A stretch of 64,000 nt of DNA from Acinetobacter sp. ANC 4169 (GCF_002135355.1 NZ_NEGE01000016.1:1-64000); one strand, 5' to 3'; positions 41,130-52,636 are shown, counted from the first letter of the stretch. Notes: generated by a model from the sequence alone, not told the origin. Made by a program: numbers and translations.

Positions 41130-42245
41130 ATGCCGCTCAATACAGTTGAAGAGCTTGTAGCAGATATCCGTGCAGGAAAAATGGTTATCCTGATGGATGA
41201 TGAAGATCGTGAAAATGAAGGCGACCTGGTCATTGCTGCAACTCACGTACGTCCTGAAGACATCAATTTTATGATCACGCACGCACGTGGTCTGGTTTGC
41301 CTCACCTTGAGTCGCGACCGTTGTCAGCAGCTCAACCTTCCTTTAATGGTTGATGCCAACGGTGCCCAACACGGTACCAACTTCACGCTATCCATTGAAG
41401 CTGCTGAAGGAATTTCAACAGGTATTTCACCTGCAGAACGTGCCCATACAATCCGTACTGCTGTAGCAGCCCATGCAAAACCGGCAGATATCGTTCAGCC
41501 AGGCCATATCTTTCCATTAATGGCTCAGCCAGGTGGGGTATTGCACCGTGCTGGCCATACTGAAGCTGGCTGTGACTTATCTCGTCTTGCGGGTCTTGAA
41601 CCTGCATCTGTCATTTGTGAAATTATTAATGAAGATGGCAGCATGGCGCGCCGCCCTGACCTTGAAGTTTTTGCAGAAAAACATGGTCTAAAAATGGGTA
41701 CCATTGCGGACTTAATTCACTACCGCATGACCAATGAACAAACCGTTGAACGCCTGGATCAACAAACCCTAGATACTGAATACGGTACTTTTGAATTATT
41801 CCGCTACCGTGAAATTGGTAATCCGGATATTCATTTGGCCCTGGTCAAAGGCGAACCGAAACAAGGTGTGACCACTGTACGTGTACATGGTTTTAGTCCA
41901 GCACGTGACTTGCTTAAAATCAACAAGCAAGATGGCGAACCTGCCTGGAATTTAGATAAAGCGCTGAAAACTATTGCAGATAGTGATCGCGGCGTATTGG
42001 TGTGGATTGGTCAACGCCATTTACAGGATCTAGGTCCTGCGCTGGAAAGTTTAGGTGCGCCAAAACCCACCAAATCAAATGCTGCGTTATCTCAGCAATA
42101 TCAAACCATTGGTGTCGGCGCACAGATTTTACGTGATTTAGGCGTAGAGAAAATGAAGCTGCTCAGCTCACCTTTACGTTTTAATGCACTATCAGGTTTT
42201 AACTTAGAAGTGGTGGAATACATCACTGCACAACAAACATCTTAA
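41130..42245 (+). CDS. ribB: 3,4-dihydroxy-2-butanone 4-phosphate synthase with degenerate GTP cyclohydrolase II-like domain
   Basis: 371 aa from ATG 41130. The N-terminal DHBP synthase domain (1-205) is complete: MDDEDRENEGDLVIAA, HTEAGCDLSRLAG and ICEIINEDGSMARRPDL. The C-terminal half has the GTP cyclohydrolase II fold (DTEYGTFELFRYRE, VRVHGFSPARDLL) but none of the three zinc-binding cysteines, so only the first activity is expected. It supplies the four-carbon unit for riboflavin. ribH follows 18 bp later. Confidence 0.92.
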   Translation: MPLNTVEELVADIRAGKMVILMDDEDRENEGDLVIAATHVRPEDINFMITHARGLVCLTLSRDRCQQLNLPLMVDANGAQHGTNFTLSIEAAEGISTGISPAERAHTIRTAVAAHAKPADIVQPGHIFPLMAQPGGVLHRAGHTEAGCDLSRLAGLEPASVICEIINEDGSMARRPDLEVFAEKHGLKMGTIADLIHYRMTNEQTVERLDQQTLDTEYGTFELFRYREIGNPDIHLALVKGEPKQGVTTVRVHGFSPARDLLKINKQDGEPAWNLDKALKTIADSDRGVLVWIGQRHLQDLGPALESLGAPKPTKSNAALSQQYQTIGVGAQILRDLGVEKMKLLSSPLRFNALSGFNLEVVEYITAQQTS

Positions 42246-42263
42246 GAAATCATCGAGGTTGCT

Positions 42264-42734
42264 ATGGCAATTCGCCGTATTGAAGGTATGTTACATCTCG
42301 CTAGCGAAGGCCGTTATGCGATTTTAGTGGGTCGTTTTAATAGTTTTGTTGTAGAACATCTATTAGAAGGTGCAATTGATACATTGAAACGTCATGGTGT
42401 ATCAGAGGATAATATCACCGTTGTTCACGCACCTGGCGCCTGGGAACTTCCAGTAGTGGCTAAAAAACTGGCTGCTGCCGATCGTTTTGATGCAATTATT
42501 GCCCTTGGCGCAGTAATTCGTGGTAGCACGCCTCACTTCGATTTTGTTGCTGGTGAATGTGCCAAAGGTCTAGGCGTTGTTGGTCTGGACACTGGCTTAC
42601 CAGTAATTAATGGTGTATTGACTACGGATAGTATTGAACAAGCGATTGAACGCTCGGGTACAAAAGCAGGTAATAAAGGTGGTGAAGCTGCCCTTACTGC
42701 GATTGAAATGGTTAACTTGTTAAAGGCTATTTAA
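42264..42734 (+). CDS. ribH: 6,7-dimethyl-8-ribityllumazine synthase
   Basis: 156 aa. [51 protein letters not shown] and [15 protein letters not shown] are the conserved active-site segments, including the catalytic His in STPHFD. It condenses the ribB product with the pyrimidine partner to form lumazine. nusB begins 4 bp after its stop. Confidence 0.96.
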   Translation: MAIRRIEGMLHLASEGRYAILVGRFNSFVVEHLLEGAIDTLKRHGVSEDNITVVHAPGAWELPVVAKKLAAADRFDAIIALGAVIRGSTPHFDFVAGECAKGLGVVGLDTGLPVINGVLTTDSIEQAIERSGTKAGNKGGEAALTAIEMVNLLKAI

Positions 42735-42738
42735 CGCT

Positions 42739-43188
42739 ATGTCGCAAACACTTCAAGCAACTTATGCAGCAAAACGCAAAGCACGTCGTTTTGCTGTACA
42801 AGGAATTTATGAATGGCAGATGAGCCACAATCCGGTACATGAGATTGAAGCACGTACACGTGTGGAAAATGCCATGCACAAAGTGGATCTCGGCTATTAT
42901 CATGAATTGTTGACTCAAGTGGTTGCCAATCATGAAGCATTGGATGCGCTCTTAATCCCTGTGCTTGATCGCGAAATTGATGCGCTTGACGGCGTTGAAC
43001 TCGCAACCCTTCGTCTTGGCGCGTATGAATTGAAAGAACATCTTGAAATTCCATATCGCGTGGTTTTAGACGAAGCGATCGAGCTGGCTAAACATTTTGG
43101 CGGTGCAGACAGCCATAAATACATCAACGGTGTATTGGATCGTTTAGCGACAACATTGCGTGCAGCAGAAAAGCAACAAGCCAACTAA
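42739..43188 (+). CDS. nusB: Transcription antitermination factor NusB
   Basis: 149 aa, all-helical Nus[21 protein letters not shown] near the start, then [20 protein letters not shown] and [21 protein letters not shown] toward the end, with INGVLDRL. It binds boxA RNA with NusE in rRNA antitermination. It lies in the ribH-nusB-thiL order seen in many gammaproteobacteria. Confidence 0.95.
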   Translation: MSQTLQATYAAKRKARRFAVQGIYEWQMSHNPVHEIEARTRVENAMHKVDLGYYHELLTQVVANHEALDALLIPVLDREIDALDGVELATLRLGAYELKEHLEIPYRVVLDEAIELAKHFGGADSHKYINGVLDRLATTLRAAEKQQAN

Positions 43189-43208
43189 ATTTTAAGTAGA
43201 CTTGTTGT

Positions 43209-44126
43209 ATGGCTGAGTTCTCTATCATCGAAACCTATTTTAACCGTCAGACCAATTCATCTGTCGATTTAGGCGTCGGTGATGACTCAGCCTTGCTCAC
43301 CCCTCCTCCACAGCAACAGTTGGTGATTTGTACCGATACTCTGGTTGCTGGACGACACTTCCCTCTCGATACCAATCCGCATGCCATTGGCTGGAAATCT
43401 GTCGCAGTCAATTTATCTGACATTGCCGCGATGGGTGCAAAACCGCATAGCATTTTACTGGCATTGAGCCTACCCCAAATTGATCATGACTGGCTAAAAG
43501 CGTTTAGTCAGGGTTTATATGATTGTTGCGATCAATTTGGGGTAAGTTTAATTGGTGGCGATACCACGCAAAGTCCTCATCTCACCCTTTCTGTTACGGC
43601 TCTGGGCTGGGTAGAATCAGGAAAAGCCATCACACGTTCCGGTGCACAAGTCGGTGATTATGTATGTGTGAGTGGACAAGTCGGTGATGCCGCGTTTGCT
43701 CTGGCTCATTTAGGCCATCCTTTACAAAAACGTCTGGACTACCCAACACCTCGCTGTCAACTTGGCCAAAGCTTAAAAGGCTTGGCCCATAGCATGATTG
43801 ATGTCTCTGATGGCCTGGCCCAAGATCTTGCTCATATATTAGAGGCTTCAGGAGTGGGTGCAGAAATTGAATTGAATCAACTTCCTGTCGATGCGGCCTT
43901 AAAAAAATTACAACAAGAAATGCAATGGCAATATGCATTGGCTGGTGGCGATGATTATGAATTATGTTTTACAATTAGCCCGCAGAACTATCAGCAACTT
44001 TTGCAACAACAATTAGATGTCAACATTACGAAAATTGGAAAAATTACAGCAACATCCAAACTTCGTTTTGTTCAAAATGGTACAGAGCAAATATTAAAAT
44101 TTAATGGATACCAACACTTTGCATAA
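43209..44126 (+). CDS. thiL: Thiamine-monophosphate kinase
   Basis: 305 aa. GVGDDSALLTPPP near 22-34, TDTLVAGRHFPLDTNPHAIG, the NLSDIAAMGAKP loop near 68-79, LIGGDTTQSP and MIDVSDGLAQDLAHIL are the ThiL/PurM-fold marks. It phosphorylates thiamine monophosphate to the diphosphate. Its end overlaps the start of pgpA by 23 bases, showing coupling. Confidence 0.95.
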   Translation: MAEFSIIETYFNRQTNSSVDLGVGDDSALLTPPPQQQLVICTDTLVAGRHFPLDTNPHAIGWKSVAVNLSDIAAMGAKPHSILLALSLPQIDHDWLKAFSQGLYDCCDQFGVSLIGGDTTQSPHLTLSVTALGWVESGKAITRSGAQVGDYVCVSGQVGDAAFALAHLGHPLQKRLDYPTPRCQLGQSLKGLAHSMIDVSDGLAQDLAHILEASGVGAEIELNQLPVDAALKKLQQEMQWQYALAGGDDYELCFTISPQNYQQLLQQQLDVNITKIGKITATSKLRFVQNGTEQILKFNGYQHFA

Positions 44127-44625
44127 ACCTGCGATTCACTTTAAAGATATGTCCTGGTACAACCGCTTTATTGTTTTTTGCGGTGTCGGCTTTGGTTCAG
44201 GGTTGGCGCCCAAAGCCCCGGGTACTTTTGGTTCAGCATTTGCGTTGTTATTTGTGCCTATTTGGCTTGCAATTGGATTTTTCAACTCCATCATAGCCAT
44301 GATTGTCATGTCCTTAATTGGCATCTATATTTGCGGACAAACCGCCAAAGTCATGGGGGTGCATGACGATGGACGCATTGTTTGGGATGAGTTTGCAGGG
44401 CAATCCATTACCTTTTTACCGCTTATTTATTTGGGAATGATAAGCTGGTTATGGGTATTGGTCGGATTTGCCTTATTTCGGTTGTTTGATGTTTGGAAAC
44501 CTTGGCCTATTCGTGTGATCGACCGTCAAGTCGGTGGCGGATTTGGCATTATGTTTGACGATATTATCGCAGGCATCTGGGCAGCTCTATGCATTTACAT
44601 CTATTTATCTTTCGTGATGGCTTAA
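44104..44625 (+). CDS. pgpA: Phosphatidylglycerophosphatase A
   Basis: 173 aa with about four membrane segments. [16 protein letters not shown] near 35-50, [20 protein letters not shown] near 88-107 and the [18 protein letters not shown] segment near 132-149 are the PgpA marks. It removes phosphate from phosphatidylglycerophosphate in the inner membrane. Confidence 0.93.
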   Translation: MDTNTLHKPAIHFKDMSWYNRFIVFCGVGFGSGLAPKAPGTFGSAFALLFVPIWLAIGFFNSIIAMIVMSLIGIYICGQTAKVMGVHDDGRIVWDEFAGQSITFLPLIYLGMISWLWVLVGFALFRLFDVWKPWPIRVIDRQVGGGFGIMFDDIIAGIWAALCIYIYLSFVMA

Positions 44626-44647
44626 GCTAAAACTTGTAGGATTACAC

Positions 44648-46012
44648 ATGTCTACTAGCGTTATTATTCTTGCTGCAGGTAAAGGAACTCGTATGCGTTC
44701 TACTTTACCAAAAGTATTACAACCACTTGCAGGACGCCCTCTTCTGGGTCACGTGATTGAAACTGCAAAAAAACTCAATGCAGCAAATATTATTACCATC
44801 TATGGACATGGTGGTGAGCGAGTTCAACAGGCCTTTGCGCAAGAAAATGTACAATGGGTTGAACAAGCCGAACAACTCGGTACAGGCCATGCGGTTAAAG
44901 TGACTTTACCGGTTCTTCCTGCAGATGGCGTTTCCCTTATTCTATCGGGTGATGTGCCTTGCATTACACAAGAAACATTAGAAAAGCTGCTCGCTGTTTC
45001 ACGTGAAACAGGAATTGGCCTGGTGACATTAACTTTGGCCGATGCGACTGGTTATGGCCGTATTGTTCGTGAAAATGGCAAAATTCAGGCCATTGTTGAA
45101 CACAAAGACGCAAGTGATGCACAGCATCAAATTAAAGAAATTAATACCGGCATTTACTGTGTCAGCAACGCCAAATTGCATCAATGGTTGCCAAAATTAA
45201 GCAATGAAAATGCCCAAGGTGAATATTACCTGACGGATATCGTGGCGATGGCCATTGCTGATGGCTTAGAAGTCGCATCGGTTGAACCAAAGCTTGCCTT
45301 TGAAGTTGAAGGTGTAAATGACCGCATTCAGCTTGCCGCTCTAGAGCGTGAATTTCAAAATGATCAAGCCAAAAAACTGATGCAGCAAGGTGTACATTTA
45401 ATTGACCCTAGCCGTTTCGACTTGCGTGGCAATCTTACAGTCGGTCAAGATGTGCGGATTGACATCAATGTGATTATTGAAGGCGACTGCGAGTTGGGTG
45501 ATCATGTCGAAATTGGTGCAGGCTGTGTGATTAAAAATACCAAGATTGCTGCCGGTACCAAAGTTCAACCCTACAGTATCTTCGATAATGCAATTGTCGG
45601 TGAAGATACTCAAATTGGACCTTTTGCCCGTTTACGCCCAGGTGCCAAGCTAGCCAATGAAGTGCATATTGGCAACTTTGTTGAAGTTAAAAATTCCACT
45701 ATTGGACTGGGCTCTAAAGCCAATCACTTTACCTATTTAGGTGATGCCGAAGTCGGTGCAGGCTCGAATATTGGTGCCGGTACCATTACCTGCAATTATG
45801 ATGGTGCCAATAAATTTAAAACCATTATTGGTGACTCAGCCTTTATCGGCTCGAACAGCTCACTGGTTGCTCCAGTCAGTATTGGCAATGGTGCAACTGT
45901 CGGTGCGGGTTCAGTCATCACACGCGATGTAGCAGAAAATAGTTTAGCCTTTGAACGATCAAAACAAGTGGCCAAAGAAAACTATCAACGCCCCCAAAAA
46001 TTGAAAAAATAA
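44648..46012 (+). CDS. glmU: Bifunctional UDP-GlcNAc pyrophosphorylase/GlcN-1-P acetyltransferase
   Basis: 454 aa. Uridyltransferase domain: [20 protein letters not shown] near 8-27, QLGTGHAVK near 76, GDVPCI. The left-handed beta helix acetyltransferase half starts near 250 and shows [20 protein letters not shown] repeats ([18 protein letters not shown]) and [13 protein letters not shown]. It makes UDP-GlcNAc for peptidoglycan, lipid A and capsule. glmS follows 13 bp later. Confidence 0.96.
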   Translation: MSTSVIILAAGKGTRMRSTLPKVLQPLAGRPLLGHVIETAKKLNAANIITIYGHGGERVQQAFAQENVQWVEQAEQLGTGHAVKVTLPVLPADGVSLILSGDVPCITQETLEKLLAVSRETGIGLVTLTLADATGYGRIVRENGKIQAIVEHKDASDAQHQIKEINTGIYCVSNAKLHQWLPKLSNENAQGEYYLTDIVAMAIADGLEVASVEPKLAFEVEGVNDRIQLAALEREFQNDQAKKLMQQGVHLIDPSRFDLRGNLTVGQDVRIDINVIIEGDCELGDHVEIGAGCVIKNTKIAAGTKVQPYSIFDNAIVGEDTQIGPFARLRPGAKLANEVHIGNFVEVKNSTIGLGSKANHFTYLGDAEVGAGSNIGAGTITCNYDGANKFKTIIGDSAFIGSNSSLVAPVSIGNGATVGAGSVITRDVAENSLAFERSKQVAKENYQRPQKLKK

Positions 46013-46025
46013 GAGGATTATAAAT

Positions 46026-47864
46026 ATGTGCGGAATTGTCGGTGGCGTTGCTGAACGTAATATTAGCAATATTTTAATTGAAGGCCTGAAGCGCCTTGAA
46101 TACCGTGGCTATGATTCAGCTGGTGTTGCGCTGATCAATGGCGGTCATGTCCTGCGTGAACGCCGTGTCGGTAAAGTAGTTAACCTAGAACAAGCCGTGA
46201 GTGAATCGAATATCGAAGGTTCACTGGGTATTGCGCATACCCGTTGGGCAACGCATGGTAAACCGACTGAAAATAATGCCCATCCGCATATTTCAGGTAC
46301 CGTGGCTGTAGTTCACAATGGTATTATTGAAAACTATCAAGAACTTAAAGATGATCTTGAAGCACTAGGCTATGTCTTTACTTCACAAACAGATACCGAA
46401 GTTGTCGCGCATCTGGTCAATGATGCCTTAAAATCAACCTCTAGCCTTTTAGAAGCGGTTCAACAAGTGGTTCCACAGCTCAAAGGTGCATATGCACTGG
46501 GAATCGTACATACCGATCATCCTGATGAATTGATTACTGTGCGTGAAGGTTCGCCACTTGTGATTGGTGTAGGGATTGGCGAGAACTTTATCAGTTCAGA
46601 CCAACTGGCCTTGCTTCCTATTACCAACCGTTTCATTTATCTGGAAGAAGGTGATATTGCACGTTTAACACGCAATAGCATTGAAGTGTTTGTAGATGGT
46701 AAATTGGTGAACCGTCCAGCAAAAGAACTGGACGCAACGGTAAGCAATGCATCTAAAGGTGAATATAAACACTACATGCTCAAAGAAATTTATGAGCAAC
46801 CTGAAGCCATTCAGCAGACCATTTCCCAAGCCTTGAATGGCAATGATTTACGCGAAGATTTCTTGAAAAATGCGGTTGCTGATTTTGAAACAATTCAACA
46901 GGTGCAAATTATTGCCTGTGGTACCAGCTACCATGCCGGCATGATTGCAAAATACTGGTTTGAACAGCTGATTGACCTGCCTTGCCAAGTTGAAATTGCC
47001 AGTGAATTCCGCTATCGCACACCGGTGATTGTCAATAACACGCTGTATGTGTGCATTTCCCAATCTGGTGAAACTGCCGATACCTTGGCTGCACTGCGTG
47101 ATACCCAAAAACGCGCTGCTGCAAAAAATTTAAACATTAGCACCATGACCATTTGTAATGTGGCTACCTCTTCAATGGTGCGTGAAACCAATCATAGCCT
47201 GTTAACCCTGGCTGGACCTGAAATTGGCGTTGCTTCAACCAAAGCATTTACCACGCAACTTGCTGCACTGATGCTGTTAGTTTTAAAAATTGGTCAAGTC
47301 AAGCAAACGATTTCTGCTGAACAAACCACAGCAATAATTACTGATTTATGGCATACCCCTAAAGTCATTTTAGATACTTTGCAACAAGATAAAGACATTT
47401 TGCGTTTATCTGAATTGTTTGTAGAAAAACAGCACTGCCTGTTTTTAGGTCGTGGTACCGAGTTCCCGATTGCCCTGGAAGGTGCACTGAAACTGAAAGA
47501 AATTTCATATATTCATGCAGAAGGTTATGCAGCAGGTGAACTGAAACATGGCCCATTGGCATTGGTAGACAATGACATGCCTGTGGTAATTCTTGCACCG
47601 CAAGACGACATGCTGGATAAACTCAAATCCAATATGGAAGAAGTTCAGGCACGTGGTGGTGAACTGTTTGTCTTTGCCGATGAAAACAGTGGCATTAAAG
47701 GCAAAGACCGTCAGCATGTCGTTCATGTGCCAAGTATCAGCCCGGTTCTTGCGCCTATTGTTTACAGTATTCCTGTGCAGCTGCTGTCGTACCATGTGGC
47801 AGTTTTGCGCGGGACAGATGTCGATCAGCCACGCAACCTGGCAAAATCGGTAACGGTTGAATAA
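46026..47864 (+). CDS. glmS: Glutamine-fructose-6-phosphate aminotransferase
   Basis: 612 aa. The nucleophile is Cys2 (MCGIVGG). GYDSAGVAL, HTRWATHGKPTENNAHPH and the two SIS domains (CGTSYHAGMIAKYWFE; SQSGETADTLAAL; ASTKAFTTQ) are present, ending in DVDQPRNLAKSVTVE. It makes glucosamine-6-phosphate, the entry to amino-sugar synthesis. It is co-transcribed with glmU. No glmS ribozyme is seen in the 13-bp gap or upstream. Confidence 0.97.
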   Translation: MCGIVGGVAERNISNILIEGLKRLEYRGYDSAGVALINGGHVLRERRVGKVVNLEQAVSESNIEGSLGIAHTRWATHGKPTENNAHPHISGTVAVVHNGIIENYQELKDDLEALGYVFTSQTDTEVVAHLVNDALKSTSSLLEAVQQVVPQLKGAYALGIVHTDHPDELITVREGSPLVIGVGIGENFISSDQLALLPITNRFIYLEEGDIARLTRNSIEVFVDGKLVNRPAKELDATVSNASKGEYKHYMLKEIYEQPEAIQQTISQALNGNDLREDFLKNAVADFETIQQVQIIACGTSYHAGMIAKYWFEQLIDLPCQVEIASEFRYRTPVIVNNTLYVCISQSGETADTLAALRDTQKRAAAKNLNISTMTICNVATSSMVRETNHSLLTLAGPEIGVASTKAFTTQLAALMLLVLKIGQVKQTISAEQTTAIITDLWHTPKVILDTLQQDKDILRLSELFVEKQHCLFLGRGTEFPIALEGALKLKEISYIHAEGYAAGELKHGPLALVDNDMPVVILAPQDDMLDKLKSNMEEVQARGGELFVFADENSGIKGKDRQHVVHVPSISPVLAPIVYSIPVQLLSYHVAVLRGTDVDQPRNLAKSVTVE

Positions 47865-47880
47865 TAAATTTTGATATAAG

Positions 47881-47906
47881 AAGGCTGGGTAACCGGCCTT
47901 TTTCTT
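47881..47906 (+). terminator. Terminator after glmS
   Basis: AAGGCTGG-GTAA-CCGGCCTT, 8-bp stem with one wobble, then TTTCTT. Confidence 0.8.
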
Positions 47907-47928
47907 ATAAAGGAAAAGAGTAAAAAAC

Positions 47929-49302
47929 ATGACACTGAGTTGCTTTAAGGCCTATGACATTCGTGGAAAATTGGGTGAAGAATTAAATGAAGACATCGCC
48001 TATAAAATTGGCCGGGCTTATGGGCAAATCTATCAACCCCAGACTGTGGTAATCGGTTGTGATATTCGTCTAAGCAGTGAAAGCCTGAAACAGGCGACCA
48101 TTCGCGGTTTAAATGATGCCGGTGTGAATGTCTTAGATTTAGGTATGACGGGGACTGAAGAAGTCTACTTCGGGGCTTTCCATCTTGATGTTCAAGGCGG
48201 CATTGAAGTGACTGCCAGCCATAATCCAATGGATTATAACGGCATGAAACTGGTTCGTGAAAATGCACGTCCTATTAGCGCCGATACTGGTCTAAAAGAC
48301 ATTCAGGCTTTGGCTGAATCTGGTGAATTTGCTGATGTTGTGACTAAAGGTACAACTGACAAATACAACATTTTGCCAGAGTTCATTGATCATCTAATGA
48401 CCTATATCACCCCTGCAAAAATTAAACCGTTAAAACTGGTCATGAACGCAGGTAACGGTGCAGCTGGTCATGTGGTCGATGCCATTGAAGCGAAATTTAA
48501 ACAGCTCAATGTTCCTGTTGAGTTGATTAAAATCAATAATGAAGCAGATGGCAATTTCCCGAATGGTATTCCCAACCCGATTCTGGTAGAAAACCGTGAC
48601 AGCACACGTGATGCCGTGATTGAGCATGCTGCAGATATGGGCATTGCCTGGGATGGTGACTTCGACCGCTGCTTCCTGTTTGATGAAAAAGGTCAGTTTA
48701 TTGAAGGTTATTACATCGTTGGTTTATTGGCACAAGCGTTCTTGCTTAAACAATCAGCTGAGAAAATTGTGCATGACCCTCGCCTTGTATGGAATACTTT
48801 TGACATTGTTGAACAATACCAAGGTGAAGCGATCCAGTCTAAATCCGGTCACTCATTCATTAAAGAAAAAATGCGTGAACATAATGCGATTTATGGCGGA
48901 GAAATGAGTGCGCACCACTATTTCCGTGACTTTGCCTATTGTGACAGCGGCATGATTCCCTGGCTGTTGGCTACTTCTGTATTGTCTGAAACAGGACAAT
49001 CTTTATCTTCACTGGTTGAAGGCATGATTGCAAAATTTCCATGTTCAGGCGAAATCAACTTTAAAGTTGCAAACACGCAAGCCACCATTCAAAAGATTTT
49101 TGATCACTTCGCTGCTCAAAATCCTGCCATTGATCAAACAGATGGCGTGAGTCTGGATTTTGGCGTCTGGCGTTTAAACGTGCGCGCTTCCAATACCGAG
49201 CCATTACTACGCTTAAACATTGAAAGTCGTGCGGATAAAAATCCAAAACCGATACAGGATTATGTAGATGAATTGACCCAGTTAATTCAAGGCAATAGCT
49301 AA
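47929..49302 (+). CDS. pgm: Phosphomannomutase/phosphoglucomutase
   Basis: 457 aa. The phosphoserine loop is [16 protein letters not shown] near 97-112; the metal loop is [14 protein letters not shown] near 239-252; the sugar loop [13 protein letters not shown] near 322-334; the phosphate-binding end is [15 protein letters not shown]. It interconverts hexose 1- and 6-phosphates, feeding galU. In Acinetobacter K loci pgm lies at this edge, convergent to the galE-side genes. Confidence 0.94.
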   Translation: MTLSCFKAYDIRGKLGEELNEDIAYKIGRAYGQIYQPQTVVIGCDIRLSSESLKQATIRGLNDAGVNVLDLGMTGTEEVYFGAFHLDVQGGIEVTASHNPMDYNGMKLVRENARPISADTGLKDIQALAESGEFADVVTKGTTDKYNILPEFIDHLMTYITPAKIKPLKLVMNAGNGAAGHVVDAIEAKFKQLNVPVELIKINNEADGNFPNGIPNPILVENRDSTRDAVIEHAADMGIAWDGDFDRCFLFDEKGQFIEGYYIVGLLAQAFLLKQSAEKIVHDPRLVWNTFDIVEQYQGEAIQSKSGHSFIKEKMREHNAIYGGEMSAHHYFRDFAYCDSGMIPWLLATSVLSETGQSLSSLVEGMIAKFPCSGEINFKVANTQATIQKIFDHFAAQNPAIDQTDGVSLDFGVWRLNVRASNTEPLLRLNIESRADKNPKPIQDYVDELTQLIQGNS

Positions 49303-49342
49303 AATAAAATGACAATATAATCGTAGATTTCCATCTTATAAG

Positions 49343-49368
49343 AAGAGCTCAAATCGAGCTCTTTTTTA
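49343..49368. terminator. Bidirectional terminator between pgm and the capsule genes
   Basis: AAGAGCTC-AAATC-GAGCTCTT followed by TTTT; perfect 8-bp stem. Confidence 0.88.
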
Positions 49369-49389
49369 TTTTATTTCAAAAACCAGCCT

Positions 49390-49944
49390 TCAAATTTTAT
49401 ATCTTTTATTGACAAATTTTCCTGGCTGATCAAAATTCAGTACTTTGGCATAATTACCTGCAGCAGTCGCATTTTCGGGTATGTCTTTGGTCACTACACT
49501 GCCCGCGCCAATGGTCGCATTATCGCCAATTTTAACATTTTCAATAATGCACACATTCGGCCCGATATAGACATTATCGCCAATGATAGCCGCAGGGCCT
49601 AAATTTGCACCGATGGTGGTATATTGCGATAAATTCACATTATTGCCGATGGTTGCCGTTGGACTCACCACCAGGGGGCCGCCATGACCGATATATAAGC
49701 CAAAACCAATTTTGGTATTGGCATGAATATCGATGCCATACTTTTTCTTTTTATAATAAAAAACAGGATAGGCAAGCTTGGCTAACCAGGTTTTAGAACT
49801 GGCGATTCTGAGCCAGACACAAAAATTAAATCCTCGATTAAAAAAATAATTTTTAATAAAAGCGCTTAGTTTTTGATTGCCTGTATATCGATATAAATCA
49901 CTCAAAATTAATTTTAAGATCATCGAATCCACCTGTCTGTTCAT
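49390..49944 (-). CDS. Hexapeptide-repeat acetyltransferase, serine acetyltransferase-like
   Basis: 184 aa. The second half is a left-handed beta helix: HANTKIGFGLYIGHGGPLVV, then TIGNNVNLSQYTTIG, AIIGDNVYIGPNVCI and KIGDNATIGAGSVVTKDIP, with His in YIGHGGP as catalytic base. The N-terminal 60 residues are helical and basic. It probably O- or N-acetylates a capsule sugar, as CysE-like proteins do in sugar clusters. It lies between galE and pgm, an unusual accessory spot, 9 bp after galE. Confidence 0.82.
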   Translation of the reverse strand: MNRQVDSMILKLILSDLYRYTGNQKLSAFIKNYFFNRGFNFCVWLRIASSKTWLAKLAYPVFYYKKKKYGIDIHANTKIGFGLYIGHGGPLVVSPTATIGNNVNLSQYTTIGANLGPAAIIGDNVYIGPNVCIIENVKIGDNATIGAGSVVTKDIPENATAAGNYAKVLNFDQPGKFVNKRYKI

Positions 49945-49953
49945 GATCTAGTC

Positions 49954-50970
49954 TTAGATAAATCCTTGAGGATTTTGTTTTTGCCAATGCCAACTATCAG
50001 CCAACATATCTTCTAAAGTATATTGTGGTTTCCAGCCCAACTCCGCTACAGCCCGAGCGTTATCTGCAAATGAAGTTGCCACATCTCCTTCACGGCGTGG
50101 TTCAATACTATATGCAACCGGCACATGATTGACCCGTTCGAACGTTTTCACCACTTCCAAAACCGAAGAACCCTGACCTGTGCCAATATTCCAGGCACGA
50201 CAACCTTGAGTATTTAAACGATTATTCAAGGCACATAAATGCGCATTGGCTAAATCGACCACATGGATATAATCGCGCACTCCAGTCCCGTCAACGGTAT
50301 CGTAATCATTGCCAAAGATAGACAGTTTTTCACGACGGCCAACCGCAACCTGGGTAACAAAAGGCATCAGGTTATTTGGAATACCTTGCGGGTCTTCTCC
50401 AATACGGCCACTTTTATGTGCACCGACCGGGTTGAAATAACGTAATAAGGCAATCGACCAGCGTTCGTCTGCCACGGATAATTTTTGTAAAAGCTGCTCT
50501 ACAATCAGTTTGGTATAACCATAATTATTACTTGGCATACCTGTAGGCATGTCTTCATTGAGTGGCGATACATTGGCTTCATCATAAACAGTCGCAGATG
50601 AACTAAACACCAGCTTAAATACCTGGGCACGTTCCATTGCTTTCACCAGGCTAATTGAACCTGAAATATTATTTTCAAAATACTTCAGTGGAACTTGCTG
50701 GCTTTCACCTACCGCTTTTAAACCGGCAAAATGAATAACGGCATCAATGTGATGTGTAATGAAAATTTTATCTAGGATTTGCTGATCTAAAATATCACCT
50801 TCTATAAAATCCAGATTTTTAGCAGTTAATTGTTTTACCCGTGTTAAAGACTCTTCAGAGCTGTTCGATAAATTATCTAAAACAACAACTTCATGACCTG
50901 CATTTAATAATTCAACACAGGTATGCGAACCAATATAGCCTGCACCGCCCGTCACTAAAATTTTAGCCAT
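49954..50970 (-). CDS. galE: UDP-glucose 4-epimerase
   Basis: 338 aa extended [18 protein letters not shown] near 8-22, catalytic SSSATVYDE near 123-131 and YGYTK near 149. [18 protein letters not shown] is the usual GalE segment. It interconverts UDP-Glc and UDP-Gal (and perhaps the N-acetyl forms; the A. baumannii K-locus homologue is called gne1). It overlaps gpi by 8 bases. Confidence 0.93.
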   Translation of the reverse strand: MAKILVTGGAGYIGSHTCVELLNAGHEVVVLDNLSNSSEESLTRVKQLTAKNLDFIEGDILDQQILDKIFITHHIDAVIHFAGLKAVGESQQVPLKYFENNISGSISLVKAMERAQVFKLVFSSSATVYDEANVSPLNEDMPTGMPSNNYGYTKLIVEQLLQKLSVADERWSIALLRYFNPVGAHKSGRIGEDPQGIPNNLMPFVTQVAVGRREKLSIFGNDYDTVDGTGVRDYIHVVDLANAHLCALNNRLNTQGCRAWNIGTGQGSSVLEVVKTFERVNHVPVAYSIEPRREGDVATSFADNARAVAELGWKPQYTLEDMLADSWHWQKQNPQGFI

Positions 50971-52636
50971 GTGTTTTTCCTAATAATATCTTTAATAAAC
51001 CTTGGGTTGAGGCATCTAAATCTGAAATATTCTGGCGATGCCCATTTAAAATCGGCAGCAGCTGATTGGCAATTTCTTTGCCTTTTTCAACGCCCCATTG
51101 ATCAAAGGGATTAATATTCCATAGTACAGATTGCACGAATACTTTGTGCTCATACATGGCAATCAACATGCCTAAACTGTATGGATTTAATTCTTTGATC
51201 AAGATAGTGGTACTGGGCTGATTACCTTCATATTGCTTATATTCCGCTAAAGATGCGATTTCCTTTTGATCTAAAGCCTGATTACCAAATGCCAGTAAAC
51301 GAGATTGAGCCAAGCAGTTCGATAATGCCAAATGATGCTGTTCGATCAATGCCTCTGCATTATCGACATAGGTAAATTGATTTCCGTTATAACGCTTAAC
51401 CGGTGCAATAAAATCACTGCTTACAGATTGAGTGCCTTGATGGAGCAGTTGATAAAATGCATGCTGTGCATTCGGTCCCACTTCCCCCCACACAATCGGG
51501 CAGGTATCCCATTCAACTTTTTCACCACTGCGCTGAATCGACTTACCGTTAGACTCCATTTCCAGCTGTTGTAGATAAGCTGCGAAGTATTTCAAGCGAC
51601 CATCATAGGGCAATACTGCATGGGTTTGAATGTCTAGGAAATTGTTGTTCCAGGCACCTAATAGACCCATCAGCACAGGAATATTTTTTTCAAACGGTGC
51701 TGTCTGGAAATGTTGATCTATCGCATAAGCGCCTGCCAACAACTGTTTAAATCCATCTACACCAATGGTTAAGGCAATAGGTAAGCCTATACATGACCAG
51801 AGTGAATAACGTCCACCGACCCAGTCCCATAACAAGAATTGATTTTCAGGAGCAATTCCCCATTCGGTCATTTTATCGGCTTTGGTCGATACCCCAATAA
51901 AATGATGTTTCAGAATTTGCGATTCTTGACCTAAAGATTTTTCCAGCCAAATACGGACAGTTTGCGCATTGGATAATGTATCAATGGTGCCAAATGACTT
52001 CGATGAAATGATAAATAAGGTCGTTTCAGGACGCAGCTTATGCAATAAATCTGAAAGTTGACTGCCGTCAATGGTCGATACAAAATGTGTATTTAAGGGT
52101 TTTTGCGTTGCTTTTTTAAAATCAGACAAGGCATGACTGACCATGAGCGGTCCCAGGTCTGAACCACCGACACCAATATTCACCACATCTTGAATGACTT
52201 CACCTGTCGCACCACGATATTGCCCCTCATGAATTTTATTGACCAGATCAAACATCCGCTCTAATTGTGCATGTACCTGCCCGGCAAGTTCAGGATGTTG
52301 AACTTCATGTTTAGGCAAGCGTAGTGCCCAATGCATCGCTGCACGCTGCTCGGTATAGTTAATTTCTTCACAAGAAAACAAGCGTTTAATCCATGGCGCC
52401 AAGTCTTGTGCATGTGCCCACTGCACCAGGGCTTGAATGACCTTTTGATCCACACGATGCTTGCTAAAATCGTAAACGATTGGCTCTAAAGCCACGGAAA
52501 AATGTTGAAACCGCTCCGTATCTTCTGCAAATAGTTCAGTTAGATGTTTAACCTCAAATTCATTTTTCAATGCATTTAAGTGAGTAATGACTGAGTTTAA
52601 ATCCTCTACAGCATAAGGATGAACCTGTCCGACCAT
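50963..52636 (-). CDS. gpi: Glucose-6-phosphate isomerase
   Basis: 557 aa. [16 protein letters not shown] near 152-167, [14 protein letters not shown] near 210-223, [17 protein letters not shown] and the final segment with [11 protein letters not shown] (catalytic Lys/Arg set) are present. It links fructose-6-phosphate and glucose-6-phosphate, connecting glmS and pgm substrates. It shares one base with ugd. Confidence 0.96.
   Translation of the reverse strand: MVGQVHPYAVEDLNSVITHLNALKNEFEVKHLTELFAEDTERFQHFSVALEPIVYDFSKHRVDQKVIQALVQWAHAQDLAPWIKRLFSCEEINYTEQRAAMHWALRLPKHEVQHPELAGQVHAQLERMFDLVNKIHEGQYRGATGEVIQDVVNIGVGGSDLGPLMVSHALSDFKKATQKPLNTHFVSTIDGSQLSDLLHKLRPETTLFIISSKSFGTIDTLSNAQTVRIWLEKSLGQESQILKHHFIGVSTKADKMTEWGIAPENQFLLWDWVGGRYSLWSCIGLPIALTIGVDGFKQLLAGAYAIDQHFQTAPFEKNIPVLMGLLGAWNNNFLDIQTHAVLPYDGRLKYFAAYLQQLEMESNGKSIQRSGEKVEWDTCPIVWGEVGPNAQHAFYQLLHQGTQSVSSDFIAPVKRYNGNQFTYVDNAEALIEQHHLALSNCLAQSRLLAFGNQALDQKEIASLAEYKQYEGNQPSTTILIKELNPYSLGMLIAMYEHKVFVQSVLWNINPFDQWGVEKGKEIANQLLPILNGHRQNISDLDASTQGLLKILLGKTHG

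Noticed and set aside
46013..46025. Possible glmS ribozyme
   Set aside because: glmS starts 13 bp after glmU, leaving no room, and no ribozyme core is seen.
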